DNA from: Petasospora fabianii
Taxonomy: Eukaryota > Ascomycota > Saccharomycetes > Phaffomycetales > Wickerhamomycetaceae
Assembly (NCBI GenBank): GCA_022641835.1
Contig: CP048720.1
Coordinates: forward strand, 372,001-436,000
Direction of reading: 5' to 3'
DNA: 64,000 nucleotides
Part shown: positions 29,706-38,803 of the stretch, piece by piece
How positions within the stretch are numbered: the stretch's first letter is position 1
Layout of the letters: each line of letters opens with the position of its first letter
The notes under the pieces: model-generated
What the model was told of the DNA's origin: nothing
Database searches by the model: none
The model's input: the letters and a program-made list of their open reading frames with translations, nothing else
Position numbers and translations under genes: made by a program

Positions 29706-30600
29706 GTGCGACACTTGATGACCTCGGGTTGTGACTTTTTTCCCTTTTTTGTTCCTATCGAACATGTATTTGAACAGTTGTTTTCTAACTTGCACATATC
29801 ACAGTTATACATGATTTCTGAAGAAGACCAAATGCAGTACTGCGGTAGCGTTCTCAAAATTAAGTATCTTGTAGGAAAAACAACTTGGAGTCAACAAACA
29901 CCCGGTCACCACAGTCTCCTGATTAGTGTACTCTTTGATGAATAAATCATCTAGGAAGCATTCAATATCGTATTAGAGGTATAGAACAGAAACTTCTTCA
30001 ATTCATTAGTATGTTTCGAAACACTTTTTCAGAATCTTTCAATAAATGTTTTGTGAGAGTTGGTCAGAGTTCATCATATTATAATTTTAGCTTGACCAAT
30101 CTGCAACCAAAACTCTCAAAAATCTTCAATTACGACGCCTTTCTCAAAAATCATAAAATAAGGCAAGTAACAACTATGTATTCTATTTCAGCTTGGAGCT
30201 GATATCGCTCTTGCCGCGTTTGGAATTGCACATCTATAGCTAAGCATACGGCGCGCATGCGCCATGGACACCTCATCCATGCTTCCAGTATATATTGAGA
30301 GGATAAGCACCGTCGATACACAAATCACATAAGGAGCTTTCATCGAGCAAAAGCTTTTATCCAAGGGCTGTGGTATTTTGTTAGCAGCCTATTGACAGTA
30401 CGAGCTCAATGTTTCATGCGTTAATGACTACAAACGCTACTCATTAATGTAATAGAGACGCCATGACTTCATAATCACATTGTTACGCTACGTTTGAGGT
30501 CTTGTTATTATTCAAATTTTATTAATTAGTCATGCAGATCGTGTGTATACAGTTTAAATATGCCTTCAAGAGAACGTCAGATTAGGAATCATCAGGGAAA
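29706..30600. other. AT-rich convergent intergenic region, zinc-cluster gene to HPT1
   Basis: This 895-bp gap between two stops is unusually long for a convergent pair. It is AT-rich at about 29990-30190 and contains a GCGCATGCGC palindrome near 30250. Small ATG frames such as 30011-30202 resemble nothing known. A non-coding RNA is possible but nothing supports one. Confidence 0.45.
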
Positions 30601-31221
30601 TCAGTTGTAGCCTTGAGCAATGGCTTTCTCAGTGTGTTCGTCAATGTCATCAGCATCCCATGGGTAGCAGAACCAGTAATCTGGGAGAGTTCTAGCAGCG
30701 TAATAGCGGTCCTCGATGATCTCAGCTGGAAGCTCAGCGTTCTTTGGCTTGTCCTTGTTGTGGAGAACAAAGATACCGAACTTTGTGGTCTCACTTGTTC
30801 TTCCAAGCTTCTCGGCCTGCTCTTTAACATCCTTCTGCAACTCGGAGACAGCGTAATGCAAAGTGGTTCTGGTGTCATCGACCTCATCGACAATGAGAAC
30901 GTTCTTACCGATAAGGGAGTCGAAGTGCTCAGAGAGGGCACCAAAGTCCAACCATTGTGTACGAACAACCTCCTTTCCGATCTGAGTGTCGTCGTTCTCA
31001 CCTCCGAGGGACTCGTAGAGGGAAAGACCAATAACCTGAATTGGAATGTTCTTGTGTCCCTTCTGCTTCAAGAAAGTTCTAAGGATTCTAGATGGGATGT
31101 TACCACCACCACCGATGGAGATGATGACATCGGCGTTGAACTCCTTGATCTTCTCAGCAGACTCCTTACAGAGCTTGTGAATGTGGTTGTAAGAGAAATA
31201 AAGCTTCTGTGGTTCAGACAT
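30601..31221 (-). CDS. HPT1: Hypoxanthine-guanine phosphoribosyltransferase
   Basis: From the ATG at 31221 the protein has 206 residues. The phosphoribosyltransferase signature VLIVDEVDDTRTTL (PRPP loop) is intact. Other Hpt1 blocks are FNADVIISIGGGGNIPSRIL, PIQVIGLSLYESLGGE and the C-terminal RTLPDYWFCYPWDADDIDEH. The enzyme salvages hypoxanthine and guanine to IMP and GMP using PRPP in the cytosol. It is a little shorter than S. cerevisiae Hpt1 (221). The frame extends upstream only from a TTG. It lies 259 bp downstream of UTP9 on the same strand. Confidence 0.94.
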   Translation of the reverse strand: MSEPQKLYFSYNHIHKLCKESAEKIKEFNADVIISIGGGGNIPSRILRTFLKQKGHKNIPIQVIGLSLYESLGGENDDTQIGKEVVRTQWLDFGALSEHFDSLIGKNVLIVDEVDDTRTTLHYAVSELQKDVKEQAEKLGRTSETTKFGIFVLHNKDKPKNAELPAEIIEDRYYAARTLPDYWFCYPWDADDIDEHTEKAIAQGYN

Positions 31222-31480
31222 TACGTTTTGGGGAGTATAAATCCAGGGGGACTCCCAAAAGGTGGTTGGCAAGAGAGATACTTGTTTTTGGTGTCAGATT
31301 TCTTTTTCCAAATGCGCCCGCAGGATTTTTTTTTGGCGGAGATGTGTCCCCGACCGTAGGCATTAAGCGGAGGTCAATACAAGGCATTTCTTAATATGCA
31401 ACTGGTTTTATGGGATCTCTATACAGTCTTTACCCTTGATTCAATGCTCATCTCCCTGTGATTGTCGTAGTTTTGTTTTT

Positions 31481-33049
31481 TTAGTTGTTGTCTTCCTCGC
31501 CCTCCTCGTCATCGTCAGAAAGCTCCACAACGGCCTCCTCATCGTCCTCACCGTTGACGTATACAATGCTCTCCTCAGCCTGTGCGACAGCAGTGTCAAC
31601 ACCTTCAGCCACTTCGTCGCTCTTAATCTGGTTTCTCAGTCCAAGCTGGGACTGCAGGAGTTCGAGTCTTCCTTGAAGGGCAAGCAGATCTGGGAGCTGC
31701 TTGAGCGACTTCTTAATAGAGGTCTTAATTGGCTTGAAGTTATTGAGGGACTGAATAGATGTTGGGTGTGAAATGACAACCCACTTTAGCCAGCTGTTCA
31801 AGGTAGCAGACTCAGCTGGATCAGATGTAATGCGTGACTGAAGTGTTCTGTAGACTCTGACGGCAGTCTCGTCATCCAATTGGGGAACAGCGGTCTTAAT
31901 CTTGTCCTCTTCCGGGTTGGAAATCAAAATTGTGAGGAGTTCAACTGGCTTTTCGGCCTTAACACCAATTAGACCAGCAAGTTCAACATCTCGCACAACG
32001 TATTGCTCTTTTGGTTCGATTTCTGGGACGAAAAGTTCCACTGGCTTGTTGGTCTTCTTGGTGCTGGACTTTGTCGTGTGCTTCACGTCAACCTTGATGC
32101 TCTTCTCGGTAGTATTTGTATTCACAGCTTGGAATTTCGGCTCAATATCAGGCCATGATAAGATTGCAGCCTCATCCTTGAAGTATGCACTGTTGAATCT
32201 GACATCCTTGGTGTTTGGGCGGATTGTGAGAACCTTGAGTTTCTCAAAAATGTTCTTATAGATCTGGACTTGACCTGTTGAGAGGACAGAACCAGCACTG
32301 CTATCACTAGCTGCGGCAAGTCCTGTGATTGGACCCTTTGCATAGATCATGTGTATCTGTTTCAATTCTGGCAAGCCGTAGACACGGATCTGTTCGAGAC
32401 TAGAAACGAAAAGAGCCCCATCAATGCAAGTTGCATGTTCAACTTTATTGTCAAGAGCGACAGATGCCACTACCTTCCCCGTAGCACACTCTTGAACAAC
32501 AATCTTATTGCCAATGGAGATAATATGGTCCTTGTTTTTGATGGAAACACCCTCAATGCATGTGATGTTTTTCAAGTCCTTTGGATATTTCACTTTGAGC
32601 TTGCTTGATGCATCGTTGATGTCATGCTCGACCGACTCGGTTGCGCCTGAAATCCAGAGACTTCCCTTCAACGACGTAATAGCACGAACGCTTAGTTGTG
32701 TTTTGAACTGGTTAACAGGTTCCTGTTGGAATGGAGAATATGTGACAATGGTGCCGTTTTTGTAGGCACAGACAACATAGCTGAGGGTCTTGGTGCCATT
32801 TGACACTCCTGATGACGATCTTCTCTTCGATCTCTTCCCGTTTGCAATATCCTCTTTAGACACCCACTCAACAGAGACAAGTGGCTCGGAAGACTCAAGC
32901 TCAAATGTCACACTGAGAGAACTGTTGATGGAGATATCTTCATCATCTTTCTGCAGTGGATGGATCTGCAACTCCTTCTTGCCCGGTCTTTCCACCACAC
33001 AGGCGTAGTACGTTCCCGTCACATCAAACTTGGCAATTGTTGTGCTCAT
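31481..33049 (-). CDS. UTP9: Small-subunit processome t-UTP protein Utp9
   Basis: The 522-residue protein starts at the ATG at 33049. A degenerate WD-like N-terminal half (residues 1-300) is followed by a basic linker (KHTTKSSTKKTNKPV). A UTP12-type helical C-terminal domain follows (about 355-470, PVELLTILISNPEEDKIKTA through LKQLPDLLALQGRLELLQSQ), and then an acidic tail. This layout matches Utp9, a t-UTP/UtpA subunit that links rDNA transcription to early 18S rRNA processing. Related UTP12-domain proteins (Utp8 and others) are less similar. RRPE and PAC motifs lie upstream at 33151-33201. Confidence 0.78.
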   Translation of the reverse strand: MSTTIAKFDVTGTYYACVVERPGKKELQIHPLQKDDEDISINSSLSVTFELESSEPLVSVEWVSKEDIANGKRSKRRSSSGVSNGTKTLSYVVCAYKNGTIVTYSPFQQEPVNQFKTQLSVRAITSLKGSLWISGATESVEHDINDASSKLKVKYPKDLKNITCIEGVSIKNKDHIISIGNKIVVQECATGKVVASVALDNKVEHATCIDGALFVSSLEQIRVYGLPELKQIHMIYAKGPITGLAAASDSSAGSVLSTGQVQIYKNIFEKLKVLTIRPNTKDVRFNSAYFKDEAAILSWPDIEPKFQAVNTNTTEKSIKVDVKHTTKSSTKKTNKPVELFVPEIEPKEQYVVRDVELAGLIGVKAEKPVELLTILISNPEEDKIKTAVPQLDDETAVRVYRTLQSRITSDPAESATLNSWLKWVVISHPTSIQSLNNFKPIKTSIKKSLKQLPDLLALQGRLELLQSQLGLRNQIKSDEVAEGVDTAVAQAEESIVYVNGEDDEEAVVELSDDDEEGEEDNN

Positions 33050-33150
33050 TATAGAAATTCTGAGGTGCTGCAAGGGCAAGGAAACTCAATAACAGTCCTC
33101 TTGTGGTTAATCAGTGTCTTGGAGATCACTCTCTCCATGCTATGCTACAA

Positions 33151-33201
33151 GAAAATTTTCGAGGGTTAACTTCTCGCGAAACTTCAACTAGGCGATGAGG
33201 T
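33151..33201. promoter_or_regulatory. RRPE (33151-33160) and PAC-like (33192-33201) motifs upstream of UTP9
   Basis: GAAAATTTTC, a palindromic RRPE core, lies 102 bp upstream of the UTP9 ATG, and GCGATGAGGT, one base off the PAC consensus, lies 143 bp upstream. This is the third ribosome-biogenesis gene in the window with the pair. Confidence 0.7.
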
Positions 33202-33292
33202 GGTACGCGCAACACGATGTGATCTCCACATTTCAGTTTTAGATAACAAAAAGGGCAATTTTTTCTTAGAGCTATTTACATAAGCCATCCAT

Positions 33293-36200
33293 TTAAGCCA
33301 TCAAATCAATCACATCCTTAATGACTGCTTGTTCATCGCCGGTCATGGTACCGAAAATCATCTGATACTTCTCAGCATCGGAGCTCTGGCACTGCAGTAC
33401 AACTTCTCTCAAAGTGGAGAAGACGTTTACACCGTCAAGAACATCATTAGCCAATGGATCTTCTTGAAGTTCCTCGTCATCGTCATCGCCATCATAGAAA
33501 CCATTTTGCTTCAGTTTCTCAGCCTCTTGAGTCAAAAACTCCAAGTAGTCATCCGTCTGAGCACCGTCTTCTTCGTCATCTTCCCATTCCCCTTCACCTT
33601 CATAGATCGCACCCTCATTATCATTATCCACAGCGGATTCAAATTCCTTTCTCTTCTTTTCAAGATCTCTCATGGCAGTTGGAAGCTTGTCCATGATCGT
33701 CGCAAGACTGGAACCGAACTTTGGTGCAAGTGTAGTGATCTGGAGAGCATTCATATCAGCAGCTGAAAGGTTAACAAGACTGAGCAAACCGAGACAAGAC
33801 AGCTTCAAGTCGAAGACTCTCTTCAATTTTGGAACATAAGAGAACCAGAGGTTGAAGAATGGAAGGATGAAGTTACCCTTCGTCAGGATAGCAAGCGTGG
33901 TACTGCAGTGATACACAAGTCCAGCAATAATGACGTTGCACATACTGATTGAGAAAGATGACGTGAACTCGTTAGCGTTGACAAGAGTGTTGATGACGAC
34001 AGTCAGCATCTTCTCAAGGATAGCACCAGAAGATGGGCCAAGTGCAAGAAGAAGCTTCTGACCAATCTCAGCACCGAGGACGTACTCAGAAGATGTAGCA
34101 TCATCAGAGGAGAAAACGTGTTCGAACAGGGTGAGGAATGCCTGCACATACGCTGGTTGAGTCTTGATAGTCTCATGGCCATAAACCAAGTAGTTGTTCA
34201 AAGATGGCATGATATCCTCCAAATAAAGGACAGCAATTCCTCTAGACAGGGCCTGGGAAAGCTGACCAAAGAGTCCCCAAGCAACAGGGGAGATGTTTCT
34301 CACAAGGAAAGTAGAGTTTTCAATCAACTCACTAACCTCACGGAAGAAGTCCTCCATGTCGTTAGAAAGAACAAACTCTACAACAGGGGCATAGCATTCC
34401 TCGAGCTTGTAGACAATATCGGCAGAACTCTCGAAAGACAAGAGCACAGTGATCATGGTGTTCAAGAGACCAAGAGCGGCCATCTGTTTATCAGTGAAGT
34501 CCTCGAACTCACCATCAGCGTCACCAATGTCGGCATTGGCGGCATCATTCAACTCCTTAGCCAATCTCATGAACTGCTGAACCAAGTTGACCATCAAGTC
34601 AATACCAAATGGCTGCAGCTGTTCACTGAAAACTTCAACCAGCTCCTGCATCACAGCAGAGATAGCCTCTGCATCGATGGTGTTGGAGAGTGTCAACAAC
34701 TTCTGCATTGTTGAAACTACAACAGATCCCAAAGCTTCCTGGAACTGCGGAAGCTTGACAAAGCTCTGGAGGGCAAGAGCGGCTTCCAACTGGACAGGAA
34801 GAGCAGGGTCCTCGAAGGAAGAAAGAATTCCACGATAGAGACCTGCAATGTTGGCCTCATCAACAATTGGAACATCGGAGAACTTGGATGCAATCTCGCA
34901 TGCTCTGGCTTTGATAAATGGATATTTGGAGTTGAAATGTGGGAGGATGAAGCGTGAAAGACATTGTTCCATCTGAGGATAGTATGGAGACTTTGAACTG
35001 GTGTAGTTGATAAAGAGGGATCCAAGCAAACGCATACCACCTTCGAGCTTCTTGGCGTCTTCAAGGGACAGGTTGTTTGGATCAGTGTACTGGTTGAGCA
35101 CACCAAGGGTGAACTGGGAAATTGGATCAAGTGTGGTCTTTTTCTTCTTAGTGGTCAATGTTATCAGTAGAGTGATGGCAGCAAGATCTGGAGCATTGTT
35201 GTCGTCGTAAATATCGAGTTTGGTATGAATGTAGTCCTCTGGGTCGTCCTCAAATTGCTCGAGTATGGAGTCGGTAGGACAGAGTAATGGGAAGATGAAA
35301 TGGGAGACGAGAAGCTCAAAGTGTGGCTTGATCAGTGGCCATGTCAGCTTTTGTGTGACACAGTTCTCCATGAAGTAGATGATGTTGAACAAGCACTCAT
35401 CAGAGATCCAAAGCTGCTTTGAGCACCATTGGTCAACTTGATGGAGATAGAGTTGTAACAACTGTGGAATAAAATTTTCACTGAAGAAGTGTAAAAACCC
35501 TTGGTACTCAAATCTTCTGGAGAGAGACTGTGATGCATATCTACTAAAGAGTCTGTAGAGGTTGGCGTAGGCCCATTTCTTAGCCTTGACCCATGGATGA
35601 AGTCTTCTTTCGCTTTCATCAAGGTCTAAGACGTACTTTGGGAGTTCCTTCTGGATCACTTCCACATGGAGTTTTCCCCAGCTAGTAATGTTATCTGGTG
35701 TCTGAAGTGGCTCTGGAAGATCATGATATGTGACGTACTTGTAACACTTCAGGAGCAGAACTGCCATTTCACCGGCAGCAGCAGACTCTTCGTTCAACAA
35801 AGAACTGGCAACTTGGAGTAAAGTTGGAAAGTGTGTGACAATGATTGGATCGAGGGCCCTTCTGTCCTCATTGGTGAGCCATCTGAAAGAGGCACACACC
35901 TGGGCAAAGCAGAGCAAACCAGTGTAGGCAGAGTCCAAGTTCTGTGCGTAGAGCAGCTGCAATGCCTGCTCTAGAAGATTAGGCCACTTCTCAGGGTAAT
36001 CAGCCTTCACTATCGTAGCAAGCACCGGAACAAGCTGTCTTCTCAAGTGGTGGTCAGCTTGAACAAGAGTGGAGAGAAGACGCTCTCTAATGATGGGCTT
36101 TTCGTCGTTGTCCACACTAGCGTTGTCATCAGCGTATCGCTGCCAATGGCGAACGATGCGGTTCTTGAAGAAGACAGCAGTGGCAGTCTTGACCCCCGGC

Positions 36201-36361
36201 TGAACCTCATTACTGGAGAGAATATCGAGGGAGGCACCAAGGAAGCCGAGTTTGGTCTCTGCTTGGCGAAGCTGTGCCTCTGCCTGGCGTCTGGTGTTCT
36301 GGTCTGGACTGAGCGTAGCAGCAAAGCACTCGAGGAGTAAACGTGGATCCATTGTGGCCAT
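33293..36361 (-). CDS. NMD5: Importin-beta family karyopherin (Nmd5/importin-7/8 type)
   Basis: This 1022-residue protein is a full-length importin-beta superamily member of the importin-7/8 group. The N-terminal importin-beta domain is clear (TRRQAEAQLRQAETKLGFL, VKTATAVFFKNRIVRHW). HEAT-repeat helices fill the rest, including the family block LQHPWVKAKKWAYANLYRLF-like HPWVKAKKWAYANLYRLFSR. An acidic cluster lies near the C-terminus (about 925-990). Nmd5 imports cargoes such as TFIIS and Hog1 into the nucleus. Its relative Sxm1 is the alternative, but length and acidic C-terminus favour Nmd5. Two ATGs occur within four codons at the start. It diverges from the amidase gene. Confidence 0.88.
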   Translation of the reverse strand: MATMDPRLLLECFAATLSPDQNTRRQAEAQLRQAETKLGFLGASLDILSSNEVQPGVKTATAVFFKNRIVRHWQRYADDNASVDNDEKPIIRERLLSTLVQADHHLRRQLVPVLATIVKADYPEKWPNLLEQALQLLYAQNLDSAYTGLLCFAQVCASFRWLTNEDRRALDPIIVTHFPTLLQVASSLLNEESAAAGEMAVLLLKCYKYVTYHDLPEPLQTPDNITSWGKLHVEVIQKELPKYVLDLDESERRLHPWVKAKKWAYANLYRLFSRYASQSLSRRFEYQGFLHFFSENFIPQLLQLYLHQVDQWCSKQLWISDECLFNIIYFMENCVTQKLTWPLIKPHFELLVSHFIFPLLCPTDSILEQFEDDPEDYIHTKLDIYDDNNAPDLAAITLLITLTTKKKKTTLDPISQFTLGVLNQYTDPNNLSLEDAKKLEGGMRLLGSLFINYTSSKSPYYPQMEQCLSRFILPHFNSKYPFIKARACEIASKFSDVPIVDEANIAGLYRGILSSFEDPALPVQLEAALALQSFVKLPQFQEALGSVVVSTMQKLLTLSNTIDAEAISAVMQELVEVFSEQLQPFGIDLMVNLVQQFMRLAKELNDAANADIGDADGEFEDFTDKQMAALGLLNTMITVLLSFESSADIVYKLEECYAPVVEFVLSNDMEDFFREVSELIENSTFLVRNISPVAWGLFGQLSQALSRGIAVLYLEDIMPSLNNYLVYGHETIKTQPAYVQAFLTLFEHVFSSDDATSSEYVLGAEIGQKLLLALGPSSGAILEKMLTVVINTLVNANEFTSSFSISMCNVIIAGLVYHCSTTLAILTKGNFILPFFNLWFSYVPKLKRVFDLKLSCLGLLSLVNLSAADMNALQITTLAPKFGSSLATIMDKLPTAMRDLEKKRKEFESAVDNDNEGAIYEGEGEWEDDEEDGAQTDDYLEFLTQEAEKLKQNGFYDGDDDDEELQEDPLANDVLDGVNVFSTLREVVLQCQSSDAEKYQMIFGTMTGDEQAVIKDVIDLMA

Positions 36362-36940
36362 GTTTTTGATCCGGTGATTTGGCTGTAGAGATTGGACCGA
36401 TGTGAGAGATGTGAAGCGAGAATCTGAGCTCGCCTCTATGCGTCTATCAATGAGAGAATGCCAAGAGATCGAGGGAGCCGCTAGTAAGCCACGTTCACCG
36501 CAGTTGAGAGTGTTAGTGGTGCAGTTGGTCTCGATGCCTCGATCTCTGCGTCAGATTTTTTTTTTTACGAAGAGAGTGGTGTTCGGATGTTTTACAACAG
36601 ATTATTCAATGAAAGTGCTCTCTCTCGAGCCGAATGTCTGATGAGAAACCGGTCTTCCAAAACATTATGGCTGGGATTAAGCTATGGGAATGGAGGTCAA
36701 GAGGAGTTGAGTGCATGGACCGGCGAACGTGACGGCCAACAGGGCAACGAACTGATACCGCAGGGCCCACATATGTCATACGACTGATCTAACATTTACC
36801 CGATTTGGTAAGCGCTGCGCAGTCTTATCTCTGGTTTCCGAGGTGGGAATTCCAAGCGGTTATAAAGCAGACAGGGCTCCATTGTTGACTCACCATGCCA
36901 CATGCCATGTTATTGAGATTACAGAGATATAAGACACTCA
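36362..36940. promoter_or_regulatory. Divergent region between NMD5 and the amidase gene
   Basis: This 579-bp region holds a TATA box for the amidase at 36861-36867 (TATAAAG, 74 bp before its ATG). CTTATC (GATAAG on the other strand) at 36824-36829 is a possible nitrogen-regulatory GATA site. A T-run lies near 36557. Confidence 0.55.
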
Positions 36941-38563
36941 ATGACTTGGGAGGATCTCGCTAAGGCTAAGAGAGAGGCCGTCTTTAACAAGATCCCAAAG
37001 GAATGGGTAATTGAAGTCCCTCCAGTGGAAGAGGCACCAAACCCTCGTATTCTGCTCGATAAGCTTCTTCCAGATGAAGAGAATGCCATTACAGACTCGA
37101 CAGCTATGGAGCTTCTTGACAAGATGAAGACTGGTGAATTGAAAGCAATTGACGTCGCCACAGCATTCTGTCACAGAGCAGCTTTAGCTCACCAGGTGAT
37201 CAACTGCTGTTCCGAGATTTTCTTTGAAAGGGCATTTGCAAGGGCAAAGGAGCTTGACGAGTACTATGAAAAGACAGGTGAGCTTTATGGCCCACTCCAT
37301 GGAATTCCAGTGTCGTTGAAAGACCAAGTCAACCTTGAAGGGATTGATTCTGCTCTCGGTTTCCTCTCTAGGGTGAACAAACCAAAGACCAAGGATGATG
37401 AATCTGTTATTGCAACCATTCTTTACAATGCTGGTGCTGTGTTTTATGTCAAGACTACAACACCAATGGCGATGATGTCTGGTGAGACGTACTCGAACAT
37501 TTATGGTCAGACGTACAACGGATGGAACAGAAGATTATCGCCAGGTGGATCAAGTGGTGGAGAGTCTTCATTAATTGCCTCCAAGGGTTCACTTATTGGG
37601 CTCTCAACCGACCTCGGTGGAAGTATCCGCATTCCTGCCGCATTCAATGGTCTATTTGCCCTGAGGGCTTCATGGGGAAGACTGCCTTACTGCAAAGTTG
37701 ATAACACCATGGCATTCCAGCCAGTTGCTCCCTCCGTCATTGGACCATCTGCTAGAGACCGCAATGACTTAGTTCATTTGGTAAAGACGATTATCGATAC
37801 CGAACCATGGTTTGTTGATCCAAAGACACCACCTATCCCATGGAGACCATACTCTGTTCCAGATAAGCTTGTGTTTGGGTTCTACAAGACCAACAAGGTG
37901 ACTACTCCGCATCCACCGGTAATGCGTGCAATGGAACTCATCAAGGAGAAACTCATCGCAGCGGGCCACGAGGTCATTGAGTGGGATCCACCGGTGTCTC
38001 ACAAGTTTATAAAAGAGCGCTTGAGAGAGATCTTCGTTGCTGAGAAGTACAATGAAATAACGAAAGAGTGTGCCATCACAGGCGAACCGAAAATTCCACA
38101 GCTAGTTGAGGCTTGGGGTCTAAAAGGCGAGCTTACTGTGTCTGAGCATTGGGAGCAAGCTCGTATTCAATACGAAACTCAGCAAAAGTACTTCAAATAT
38201 TGGATGGATACTGCCAAGTCCACCTCTACGGGCCGTCCTGTTGACGCGTGGTTGACACCTGTATGGGAGACTGTGTCCAGTATTGCCGGTAATCCGCGCT
38301 ACGATAAGGTGAGCAGCTACACCTACGCTGTCAATTATTTGAACCTGTGCTCGGTGGTGACTCCAATCACTTTCGTTGACAAGACTGTTGATGTTCCAGT
38401 GACTGACTTCCAGGGATATGACGAGTCCGATAACGCTCTTCAGCAAACTTACGACCCAGAGCTCGTGGATGGCATGCCAGTAGCTGTTCAAGTGATCTGC
38501 CAGAGATACGAAGAGGAGAAGGCGCTGGAGATTGCTGGTGTTGTTTACAAGGCGACCCACTAA
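36941..38563 (+). CDS. Amidase-signature enzyme (AMD2/acetamidase-like)
   Basis: This 540-residue protein belongs to the amidase signature family, which hydrolyses carboxamides with a Ser-cisSer-Lys triad. The triad is visible as Lys127 (VSLKDQ), Ser204 (in PGGSSGGE) and Ser228 (in DLGGSIR). The length and the N-terminal block match fungal acetamidases and S. cerevisiae Amd2. No signal peptide is seen, so it is probably cytosolic. The substrate cannot be deduced. The GATA site and TATA box upstream fit a nitrogen-catabolic gene, which is inference. Confidence 0.9.
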   Translation: MTWEDLAKAKREAVFNKIPKEWVIEVPPVEEAPNPRILLDKLLPDEENAITDSTAMELLDKMKTGELKAIDVATAFCHRAALAHQVINCCSEIFFERAFARAKELDEYYEKTGELYGPLHGIPVSLKDQVNLEGIDSALGFLSRVNKPKTKDDESVIATILYNAGAVFYVKTTTPMAMMSGETYSNIYGQTYNGWNRRLSPGGSSGGESSLIASKGSLIGLSTDLGGSIRIPAAFNGLFALRASWGRLPYCKVDNTMAFQPVAPSVIGPSARDRNDLVHLVKTIIDTEPWFVDPKTPPIPWRPYSVPDKLVFGFYKTNKVTTPHPPVMRAMELIKEKLIAAGHEVIEWDPPVSHKFIKERLREIFVAEKYNEITKECAITGEPKIPQLVEAWGLKGELTVSEHWEQARIQYETQQKYFKYWMDTAKSTSTGRPVDAWLTPVWETVSSIAGNPRYDKVSSYTYAVNYLNLCSVVTPITFVDKTVDVPVTDFQGYDESDNALQQTYDPELVDGMPVAVQVICQRYEEEKALEIAGVVYKATH

Positions 38564-38803
38564 TGGTGAAGGAAAATCATTAGCCGAGTAATTGCACTAG
38601 ATAACTTATAATCAGTATATGTTTGCCCACCTTAGCCAGCCAGTAGCACCGGCCATCTCGCAGTTCGTGGCCTTACCGCCTCATCTCATTTTTGTATTTT
38701 TTTTTTTTTGCGCTCCAGATTGACAGCCAAAAAAAATTGTAGTACAATAAGCACCAACACAAGAGGTGAGCGATTTCATTCTAGTAAAGATCAACTGTGC
38801 AGA

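Noticed and set aside
30613-31359. 248-codon frame opposite HPT1
   Set aside because: HPT1 on the minus strand has full family motifs; the opposite frame is a shadow.
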